From: Chlamydomonas sphaeroides
Taxonomy: Eukaryota > Chlorophyta > Chlorophyceae > Chlamydomonadales > Chlamydomonadaceae
Direction of reading: 5' to 3'
Assembly: GCA_001662425.1 (NCBI GenBank)
Contig: BDDC01000580.1
Coordinates: forward strand, 11,198 to 44,228
DNA length: 33,031 nt
Below, in pieces: positions 20,613 through 29,739 of the stretch. Position 1 is the stretch's first letter, and each line of letters opens with the position of its first letter. The translations under genes were made by a program, and so were the position numbers. The notes under the pieces are model-generated. The model searched no databases and was not told the DNA's origin. It was given only the letters and a program-made list of their open reading frames with translations.

Positions 20613-21478
20613 CGACCTCCGGTGCGTGAGCTGGAGGCCGCGTGGAGTGACGGCTCTCGATGCGTGAACTGGAGGCCACCCACGGCCTGCTGTGGTTGAC
20701 CCACATGACGGCACTGAGTGCACTGCCGGACAGGAGGCCTGCTGCTGGACGCCCGACGAAGGCTGTGGGTCGCCTGTCCCACCGGAGCCGCTGCGGTACG
20801 GTAGCCCCAGGGGCCTGTCGTCCCTCGGTCGCGGTGTGCTCGTTGTGGGTGGTTTGGGACAGCCAACGCCCACTGCGAGTGGGGCAGGGCCAGTCTCATG
20901 GAGTATCGCGGAGGGAGGTCAGGGCATGGGCTGCAGTGACCCAACCTGTGCGTTGCCCGGCGGCCGGAAGTCTTGGGAGTGGGTCGGCCGGGACTGGGGC
21001 TGTTGGCGCCCGAAGTACATACCAACAACGCATTTCAGATCTGACTGCGCTTTGGTGGGGCTGTATGCGTTGAGGCTGTTGTCGGACGAACCCGGTACCT
21101 GTTGCCATGACTAGAGGAGAGCCCGTACCACAGGTACTCCACTGCCCCTTATGGCGCAGACACGAGCAGACCAGCCTGGCAGCAACCTACGTTATATTTC
21201 GGTCCGTCCGACTGCCGTGCATGTAGGCTACGTGGTGGGCAGCCAGGGACAGGAGGTCAGGGAGAGGGGCCTGGCGCGGAGGTGGTGGCAGCTGCCGTGT
21301 GTGCGGCCACATTGGCCAAGCGGCAAGTTGCTTGCTTGGATGCCTCCTGCTCGGCACACCAGAGCCACTCGGTTCCAATATTCAACAAACATACACAGAG
21401 CCCGAGAAATTTTGATTTGGGCTGTTCGCAGCTGGCAGCTGGCATTTTTTCTTCAACTCTCGGGCCTTTCTTCTCCAG
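20613..21478. other. Region between the U-box gene and the first recognisable exon of the coiled-coil gene
   Basis: About 870 bp. It contains the U-box gene 3' flank and probably the promoter and first exon(s) of the next gene. An ATG at 21151 opens a 123-codon frame (MAQTRADQPG...) that runs through the exon-like segment at 21479-21510 in the right frame, so it could include the true start, but I cannot fix it. A plus-strand TGTAA at 21653-21657 is the first after the U-box stop, over 1 kb away. Confidence 0.3.
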
Positions 21479-24450
21479 GCGCGGAAGCCTCACATAAGGA
21501 GTACAACAAGGTGCAGCTTTAGCAGTCACCAACCGTGCAGTGGGTGAGGTTAACGAGTTGTTAGCGTCGGGCACAAATGTCTTCCGTAGGTCCGTCGCTT
21601 TGCACGCGACGGTCGGTCTTTGCCTCGCCTGCACGACAGTTCAACGGGAACCTGTAAAGGGTTGCAGGACAGCAGCAAAGCGTGCTACGAAAAGGTGCTT
21701 GCCGCATGTTCGGAATGAACGACTCCGCGGCTGCCCTCGCTGTAATGCCTGGCCCCGACCCCACGCTAACATCTTGAGCGACAGGGTCTGGAAAGCTATC
21801 CGATGGAGTGGAAGCTCCGGGTATGAGGGCGCAACCTGGAGCCGCCCCTTTGCGCGTGCTTTCCTCATTTCTTCAGGTGGTGTTTTCCCGCTGCGCCTTG
21901 CGCCTCATTACCGCAGTACCTCGACGCGGTGGTGCAAGGGGAGACACTCCATGTAGGCACCGCATGTACGCCGGCCCGGGTCTGTGGCTCACAATGGCGC
22001 CGTGGTGTTGCCCAGCCAGTCGCCGACATCTCACTCCACATCTTCCCGCGCCTCTCGCTGGCGCAGGCTCAGCTGCACGATGTGCAAACTCCTCTGGATG
22101 CCGAGAGGGAAGCGCTAGCAGCCACGAAGGCAAGTACCGGCAATTCTCCGTTTGCTGCTTACGTTTGCTGCTTACGGTAGTGGTAGATGCCGGGCGCACA
22201 CACGCAAGCTTTGCACGAGCGCGCCTGCTCCATGTTGTCTGTGTCTCCTTCGAGCAGGTACAGCTGCGCGGAGCGCTGGCCCGGGAGGCGGATGAGCGGG
22301 AGGCGCGCTCAGAGGCTGACAGTGAGGCCGGCAAGGTCCAGGTACGGCAAGCAGCTGCGGTGCCGAGGCCGCTCGCCGTATGCACCAGCGCAACCATTCC
22401 TTCTACTCCTGGGCTTCTTGAGCAGGCGCAGCTTTCGGCCAGCCGCGAGGTCTGGCAGAAGCAGAATGAGCTGTTCGAAGGCAGGATGAAGCGAGGCGAG
22501 GTAGGGTATGTAGTAGGAGTTGTGAAGCACCTACCGGCCGGGGTAGCGTGGCTGTGCCAACCTTGCTCGGCGTCCTGCGGGCCCCGGCCCCCTTAAAGAT
22601 AAAGGACTGTCGCACCCTTCGTTATCCATGATCTTGCTGCTAATCAGCACAGTTAAGCTTCCTTGCATGCTGCCCCTCCTCCTCCTGGCATCATGCCCCC
22701 AGCGCGAGCTGATTGCTGCTAACGAGCAGCTCAAGGCCCTGGCGGCACATGCGGAAGCCAAGGCGCTGGAGGCCGAGGCGGCCAAGGCAGGCCGGGGTCG
22801 GTACTGTCACCGCAAGCGGGGTGTGCCCCTGGCGTCACGTGCTTCGCCGGCGCAGGCTGAGGCCAAGACGCGGGAGAGCGAGGCGCTCAAGGCGGAAGAG
22901 GATGGGGCCTTGGCGAGGGACTGACGGTTGCTCTTTAGGGGCCTGGCGAGGGGCTGGCGAGGGTCTAGCGATGGGCAGGTAAGGGCAGCGGGCAGTAAAG
23001 GCGACGCCCCTGGTCTGCATAGCCCGCCGGTGGCCGACGACGGTGTCCGGGACTCGATCAACCGACCCGAAGCCTGTTGGCCCGCGTAGCCGCTCCACAG
23101 CCGCACCTGTGACGTGCGAGTGCTGCTCGCAACCCTGTGTGGCCGCAGGTTGCTGTGGAGAAGGAGGCGCACGCGGCTGCCCAGGTGGGAGGAGCGGGTG
23201 CAGGAGCGCAGCGGCGCACCCCCGCACCGCACAGCTGCTGCCTCCCGCCACATCACTTCACGCGCTCCTGCACCCGCCTCCCTCCTCACCCCGGTCCCCT
23301 GGAGCAGGCGGAGCTGCGCGACGCACTGGGGCAGGTGCAGGAGCTGGTGGCGCTGATGCAGCAGGGGGCGCTGGCGCACTGGGCCGAGCGAGGCGGCTGG
23401 CGCGCAGGTGACCAGGGCGGCGCGCAGGGGCGATGGCCACGCGCGAGCGCTTGGTACGGTAGTCTTCCCGCTGCTTCGTGTACCTCGGGCAGCTAGGTGT
23501 CGACCCTGTGTACCAACTCTTATGCCCCGCTGCCGCCGCTGGGCCTTTCCCCTGCGTTGCAGGCGCGGCAGCGGCAGGAGCCCGCATGTGGCCCGGCGCC
23601 GGCCAACGGTGCGGAACCCCGCAACGGCCCGCCGCCGGCAATTGGCGCGCTGCTCCCCAAGTGCCCGGCGCCGGCCGACGGTGCCGTGCCTGCTGCCAAC
23701 GGCCCGGCGCCAACCAACGGCGCGCCGCTATCCAAGGGCTCGGCGCCGGCTGACAGTGCCGTACTCCCTGACGGCCCAGCGCCAGCCGACGGTGCCGTGC
23801 CTGCCAACGGCTCGGCGCCGGCCAACGGCACGCCGCTACGCAAGGGCCCGGCGCCAGCCGACGGCGCGGCGCTCCCCGAGGGCCCGGCGCCGGCTGACGG
23901 TGGCGCGCCCGCCAACGACCCAGCGCCGGCCGATGGCGGTCCGCTCCCAAAAGGCCCTGCTGACGACGAAGATGCCGCCATCGACCTGACCGGCGATAAC
24001 GACCTGGCGCCCGACGGCAAGGGCCAGGCGCCCGCTGCGGGCAGCGGCCTGCTGTACGCCGAGGTGGCCTTCGTGGGCAGCCAGGCCAGCGCCATTGGCA
24101 GCGGCAGCAAGGTGGCGTACGGCGGCACCGCAACGGAGCTCAACTCGGCCGCCGGCTTCAACCGGGCCATAACAGCCCTGCTCCGTGCGCCGGCGGCGAC
24201 GGCAAGGTGGACGTGCTGGTAGTGCCGGCGGGCAGCAGGGTGCCCGGCGGCGACTTAACGCCGCCAGCTGCGGCTTAACGCAGCCACTTTCAAGGCCGCG
24301 CTGGGCGCGAGAAAGGGCAAGAACACGGAGGGCACGCTGCGGGTGCCGTCGTACCGCGGCAAGTTGTTGGTGGCGGCCGCCGTGCAGGGCGGCGGGCTGG
24401 GCGTGGAGGCGTGGGCCAGCGGCATGGTGGCCGTGCTGGAGGGGCGGTAG
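21479..24450 (+). CDS. Microexon-rich coiled-coil protein with 12-residue repeat and SIM-like motif; interrupted
   Basis: Exon-like segments, nearly all phase 0: 21479-21510, 21668-21694, 21785-21820, 21917-21952, 22067-22129, 22258-22341, 22426-22500, 22703-22786, 22856-22978, 23149-23184, from 23308, and 23563 onward. The intron after 22129 starts GCAAGT (GC-AG), and the one after 22786 may start GCAGGC. The middle exons encode Ala/Glu/Lys/Arg-rich heptad-like helix (AREADEREARSEADSEAG, AEAKALEAEAAKA), a coiled coil. The exon from 23563 carries ten 12-residue GPAPADGAVPAN-type repeats, then DDEDAAIDLTGDND, a good SUMO-interacting motif with acidic flank, then a non-repetitive region (LYAEVAFVGSQ...). 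Disruptions: in-frame TGA at 22922; the frame ends at TAG 24222, while coding-like sequence continues in other frames to TAG 24450. The start, the 23308 exon end and any missing exons are uncertain. I do not recognise the family. Confidence 0.42.
23590..23952 (+). repeat. 36-bp coding minisatellite (12-residue Pro/Ala repeat)
   Basis: Ten tandem units, one with an extra codon, each built on GGCCCGGCGCCGGCCGACGG and reading GPAPADGAVPAN or GSAPANGTPLRK-like. The frame is kept throughout, and changes between units are mostly synonymous or conservative, so it behaves as protein-coding repeat rather than free satellite. The DNA alternates between two unit flavours, one ending PAN and one ending PLxK or LPE/LPD. 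Confidence 0.88.
24254..24293 (+). repeat. 20-bp imperfect tandem duplication near the gene end
   Basis: CTTAACGCCGCCA at 24254 recurs as CTTAACGCAGCCA at 24274, a 20-bp period. The first copy follows coding-like sequence reading KVDVLVVPAGSRVPGG; the second leads into LNAATFKAALGARKGKNTE in another frame. A 20-bp insertion would shift the frame. Alternatively CTTAAC near CAG could be splice elements of a tiny intron. Confidence 0.6.
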
Positions 24451-25292
24451 CTGCGGCGCTGCCGCAGGTGGGGTGTCGCTCGGAGGATTGGAGGCAAGTG
24501 CAGGAGCGGCGACAGATACTGAACGGGCTTTGTTTGGACTGGACCTCGGCAAGACCTGAAGCGGAATCGCCCAGGGGCTGGTAGTAGGTGGATTAGCTGC
24601 GCTGCTGGGGCAGGTGCGGCGAACAGCTGTATGTGCAGGCAATCATGCAGGCAGGGGCTGAACAAACCAGCTAGAAGTCAGGCGTAGGCAAGGGGTTGAT
24701 ACATGGCAGGGGGGCGAACCGCGATACCGGGGGTAACCTATTTATCGTGGTACGTGTCGTCGGGGACCGCAGGAGCGATACTAAGACCTACTACAATTAC
24801 AGGGTGGTTGTACCATATGTAGTGTATGGAGAGGTGTGGGGCGATTGGCTGAGGGACTACATAGCATAGTGTAGGTGTGCACGCCAACCAACCCTTGGCG
24901 GACTTGGTCGTGTGGTGTACGGTGCGATGCATCTGAGCAGGGGCAGCCCATGACATACATATGTGCTGCACATACATGCCTTGCGTGGCTGCTGCATGAC
25001 GCGTATGGTGTATTACTGTGTTTGGCCTGTGCCTGCCCGGTGAGCCCATGCATGGGTAAAGGCACACCGTCAGCAGCAAGGTCTCCCGAGGCCGCTTCAC
25101 GGCGCCGTCCCAGTCGCCCACGCTGCCTCTGGCTCCCGTCACTCCGGAGCCCTGCACGGCCGCAACCGCCACTGCGCAGCCGCGATCGCTGCCTTAGCCA
25201 TACAGCCAGAACCGCTGAGGTCCGTGGTCACAAGGGCCAATCTGGGCCTGCGCTATGCGCGGTGCTCCCCCGACCCAGAGGACGTCCGCCCG
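24451..25292. other. Intergenic region between convergent coiled-coil and amine oxidase genes
   Basis: About 840 bp, relatively AT-rich from 24660 to 25050, as expected of 3' flanking DNA of two convergent genes. A minus-strand TGTAA lies at 24797-24801. No exon-like segment was seen. Confidence 0.5.
24797..24801 (-). terminator. Candidate polyadenylation signal (TGTAA) for the amine oxidase gene
   Basis: TGTAA on the minus strand, about 490 nt downstream of the amine oxidase stop at 25293. Confidence 0.35.
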
Positions 25293-26932
25293 TCACAGCT
25301 TTGATGCTGGCAGGCCTGCCACATACGCCCCTCTTGTTGCGGTGGCAGCCACCCCAGCCAGCGCTGCGCCGACCTCAGCCGCCGCCCGGTACCCGGACTC
25401 CAGCGCGCCCTCAAAGTAGCCCGCCCACTCGCTGCCCAGCTCCGTGCCAGCAAACCAAACCCGGCCCTCGGGCAGCCGCAGCGCCGCCCCAGCGCCGCTG
25501 GTGGCCAGCCCCGGCGGCATGAGCGCGGCGTAGCAGCCCCTGCTGTACGGCTCGCCCATCCAGTCCTTGCTGTGGAACCCCACACACGCCGTTGCGCGCT
25601 GCGTGCCAAAGTAGGCGGCGTACTGCTGCGTCACCTGGCGCCGCCGCTCCGCCTCCGGCAGCCGCGCAAAGGCCTTCGCAGCGCCGGCGGTCACGAGGCC
25701 CACCAGCGCCGGCCGGCCCGCGACGGAGGAGGGGAACAGGTTGGCCACGGGCCCCAGCTCCTCGAGGCATCCCGTGGGCTTGAAGGGCTCCCAGAACGCA
25801 GCGTCGTAGATCGCTACGGTCTTGACGGCGCTGCCCATGTACATGCGCTCCGCCGCCAGCTGCTTGGCGGGCGACAGAGGCGGGCTCCAGCTGCTGGCCG
25901 ACCACAGCGGCGGCGGCAGGGCCACCACCACGGCCGAGGCGGACAGCTCGCGGCCGCCGGCGGTCACGGCCACGGAGCCGTCTGCGAGGGTGCGGACGGC
26001 GCTGACGGGGGCGGACAGGTGCAGCTGCGCGCCTCGGGCTGCCAGCTGCTGCGCCATGCGCAGGCTCAGCTGCTGCGCGCCGCCGCAGACCTTGAACGTC
26101 TGCGGGGGTTCCGGGAGTGGTTGGGGTTCGGAGGATCAGCAGCAGGGATGAGTTTTGCGGGGTGGCGATGTGGGTCAGGGCCCAAGCGCTTGGTCACCTG
26201 CGCGCCGCCGTCGCCGTCGCCCACCGCCTCGACGCCTGGCGCGCAGGGACGCGGTTGGCACCGGCGGCACGCTTACGGGCAACACTGCATGCACAACCCT
26301 ACACACCGCCCACAGCACCCGGCCCTACCTCCGCATATGTTGAGGAAGTGCAGGAAGAACAGCAAGGACATGTCGCCCGGCTCCGAGGCGGTCACGGTGC
26401 GCACTAGCAGCCTCAGCTCCCGCGCAACCGCCGGGCTGCGCGCGTGCTGCTCCAGGAAGGCCCCCACGGAGCAGGCGTCCCACTGCCTGGCCTGATCGCT
26501 GGACGACCAGGTGGCCGGGTGGCCGACCTGGGCCGCCCAGCGCTCCAGTAGGCCCGTGACCTGGCCCAGCTCCTGCGCCTCCGCGGCCGTCAGCGGTACG
26601 GAGCCGCCGGATGACAAGCTAGCGCCCTCCGCCGTTGGAGCTGGCGTGCGGCTGGCGGTGGCAGGTTCGGGGAACCATGTCTGCTTGGCGGTGCGCAGCG
26701 ATAGGTCGCTGAGGAGCTGCAGCGTGCGGTGCTGTGTTGGGCCAACCCACTGGCCGCCCAGGTCCACCGCGTCGTCCTCGCCAGCGCCGACCGACAGCGT
26801 CCTACCGCCGACGCGGTCGCGCGCCTCAACTATGGCGATGCGCAGATTAGGACGCAGCTCCTGGAGCTTGCGCGCGCAGGCGAGGCCGGACAAGCCTGCG
26901 CCGATGATGACGACATCGACCGCAGCTTGCAT
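25293..26932 (-). CDS. Flavin monoamine oxidase, peroxisomal (PTS1)
   Basis: Three minus-strand exons: 26932-26329, 26235-26198 (38 nt) and 26099-25293, total 1449 nt, 482 residues. The N-terminus has the FAD-binding GAGLSG motif (G11-x-G13-x2-G16), then the GGRT loop and GGQWVGPTQ, typical of the MAO branch of flavin amine oxidases. Conserved active-site features by alignment with human MAO-B: Lys307 (MGSAVK; like K296), Cys403 in YSRGCY (like C397, the covalent FAD cysteine), and Tyr404 and Tyr442 (like the Y398/Y435 aromatic cage). The C-terminal FAD segment ends GTELGSEWAGYFEGALESG. The last three residues are SKL, the canonical peroxisomal targeting signal, so oxidative deamination of an amine with H2O2 release is expected in the peroxisome. 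The small middle exon restores the phase between exons 1 and 3 and supplies an acidic Gly-rich linker. Substrate (monoamine or polyamine) is open. Confidence 0.9.
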
Positions 26933-26939
26933 AGCGGGT

Positions 26940-26945
26940 CTACAT
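26940..26945 (-). promoter_or_regulatory. Minimal start-stop uORF upstream of the amine oxidase ATG
   Basis: On the minus strand ATGTAG (26945-26940) lies 7 nt before the main ATG at 26932. If the transcript includes it, ribosomes would meet a start codon followed directly by a stop. It matters only if transcription starts upstream of 26945. Confidence 0.4.
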
Positions 26946-27190
26946 AACAAAAATGACCGAGGCTATTGCGCACTATGGATGTAAGCAGTATTGTGCTGCA
27001 TGTTGGGTCAGCGCCGGTACATGGGCAGGGTCGCGATTGCCAAACACGCACGCGGACCGCCCGTGGCTGTTCCCTCTTTCCCACGCGTGGCCTTCAAATG
27101 CCTCCCGCTCGCAGCTGCCCTCTTTGCGTTCATCATTCACCGTGCGGCCCGTGCACCATGCATAGAAGCACCTCCGCTATGCCGGCCTCG

Positions 27191-27195
27191 TTACA
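27191..27195 (-). terminator. Candidate polyadenylation signal (TGTAA) for the BIG gene
   Basis: TGTAA on the minus strand, about 480 nt downstream of the BIG stop at 27674, and before the amine oxidase start. Confidence 0.4.
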
Positions 27196-27673
27196 ACAAA
27201 AGATGCTGCTGTGCACGCCCCCCGTCGCCACCGCCAGCGGTCAGATGCCACCCTAGAATGCCGCCACGCCGGCCGGCAAGCCACCGGTCCTCGCCACCGT
27301 CCTCGCAGCCAGAGCCGGCAAAGAGCTTTAGAGGACTGCCCAGCCTGCACACGGCTGGCCCCAAGCAACCGAACAATACGCTCGCTGCCATGCGCGTCAC
27401 AGCCGTCCAGTCGCCTGCTCGACCGGCCCCATACATAGGCCCTCGGCGAGGCGTTGCCGGGGTACGCCCTCCGCTTCGCTCCCCTGTTGCCCCCAAACAG
27501 AGCTCCCCAGCCCCGCTCTGGACCTCAGCCTACCTACGCATGCCTAGACAAGGCGCCCGCACTCAATCTACCCCAGTGCACCGCAGTCCGCTACCCCACA
27601 AGCCGTCCTATGCCGCTATTCCACCGCTCCCCACAAGCCAGGGCCGCAGCCGCACAGTCCTGAGCCCCTCCAG

Positions 27674-29672
27674 CTACGCCGCCCGGCCCGGCCCGCCCGG
27701 GGCCATGCCGCCGCCCGGACCTTGCGGAGCGACGCCCGCCGCCGCCAGCACCATGGGCTGCACCCTCCGAGCAAACAGAGACGACAGCGCCCGGTGTACG
27801 TCAGCTGGCGCGTAGTCGGCACGGATGAGCTGCGGGCCGGGAGGAGAGGCGCGCGGCAAGAGTGCGGAGCATGACATAGAATGCTACAGCCGCCGCCCTG
27901 CCCCGGCCATGCCTCGTTGCTCACGCTCCGCAGCCCCCACAGTCTGCAAGCCGCACCCTGGGCCCCTGCCCCGCCCCGACATGCCCCTCACCTGCGTCAG
28001 CAGCGGGAACAGCTCCGCCACGTACTTCCTGAACACGCCCTCCTCCAGCTCGCCCAGCGCGCAGAGGCTGGACAGCGCCAGCGGGCTGAAGCTCGCGAAC
28101 TCCACCGCGGGTGGCGCCATGAGCACGGGCGCGCCGCTGGCGGTGCGGCCGACCACGATGTAGCGCGGCTGCGGCAGCGCCGCCGGGTGCGGCGGCGGCG
28201 CGCCGCCGCCGCCGCGGCCCGGCAGGAAGCCGAGCAGCCGCGGCCGGTCGCGCGGCGGCGGCGGCGGAGCCGGCGCCTGCGAGCCGTCGGGCCCGTGCTG
28301 CTGCGGGCCAGGGCCGCCGGGCCCGGGCGCCTGGGCGTGCAGGTGGCCCGCCAGCTCGTGCCGCACGCCGAGCGTGTAGCGGCTGAGCGTGGAGAGGCAC
28401 AGATGCACGAGCCGCTCCTGGGCGTTGGTGAGGCGCGCCAGGCCCACGGCGTCGGGCGAGGCGCCGGGCCTGCCCGCGGCGCTGGTGATGGCCATGTTGA
28501 CGGACAGGTAGGCGGCGGCCGCCTCCACCTCGAGCCGCAGCAGGGGCGGGTCGGCCACGGCCTTGTCCTCGGCCACGCGGTCCTCGGCCTGTGCGGTGCG
28601 GGGCGGGGCCGGAATGGAATGGGTTGGAGTGGGGGAGAGAGGACACGTGCCTGCTTCCATGCGGAGAGGCAACCGAGGGGCTGCGACTCGAAGCCCCCCA
28701 TGTCCGCACCTGCTGCACGGCCAGCCTCCTGCGCAGGTCCATGTCGCTGTCGGCCGAGTGCGCGTGGCGGTGCATGTAGGCCAGCGCGTCCAGCAGCCCG
28801 CGCACCGCACCGGGAGGCAGCGACTGGCGGGGAAAGGGACAGGAAGGGCAGCGGAGAGGGCTGCTGAGAGAACGGTAGTTGGCGGCGGTGCAGGCCCGTG
28901 CCGTGGTGCCGTGGAACTGCGTGGCTTCATGCGCTGCCTGGCGACTTTGCCTACCTGCGAGGCCTTGGCGTACACCTCGCCGCAGCCCTGCACCAGCAGC
29001 AGCTGCGTCGCCGCCTGGCAACGGAACTTGGCCAGCCGCCGCGCGCCCACGCCCTCGCGCAGCGTGAACGCGCGCGCCGCGCCGCCGCCGCCGCCGCTGC
29101 CGCTGCCGCTGCCGCCTGAGGGGCCCACGCCGCTGGGCCCGGACATGGAGCCCGGGCCGCGCGGCGAGCCGACGGCGTTGGGCACCCCAGCACCGCCGCC
29201 GCTTGGCCCCACGGCGGGCGTGATCTCGGGCGCCGAGGGCCGCTGCCCCGGGGCCGGGCCGGCGCCGGGCCCGCCAGGCGACTGCGGCACCGAGGGCCCC
29301 CCGGACGCTAGGCGCTGCGGCGGCGTTATGAGCTCGCGCACGTCGGGCGCGGTCTCGTCCAGCAGCGCCAGCAGCGCGGCGATGACCATCTCCCAGCACG
29401 TTTCGTTCATGATGGGCCCTACACGTTGACAAGGGCAGCATGGGGAGGGCAGCAGCAGGTCAGCGCACGGACCAGCCCGCCAACTGCTTGCAGCACATGC
29501 CCGGGATTGCGGCTTGGCCCAGCGGCCCAAGCCGCACCTGCGTTGACCGCCAGGCGCACAAAGGCGGCCACGCCCACCGCCGCCAGGCTCTGGTGACTGC
29601 GGTTCATGAAGCCGCGCAGCAGGTCCAGCAGCCGCGACAGCAGCGTGAAGGCCTCGTCGTAGAACTGGGGCG

Positions 29673-29739
<67 letters not shown>

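Larger units (their letters stand above)
26933..27673. other. Intergenic: amine oxidase promoter and BIG gene 3' flank
   Basis: About 740 bp between two minus-strand genes. It holds a start-stop ATG-TAG just before the amine oxidase ATG and a minus-strand TGTAA at 27191-27195 that fits the BIG transcript. No coding segment was recognised. Confidence 0.5.
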
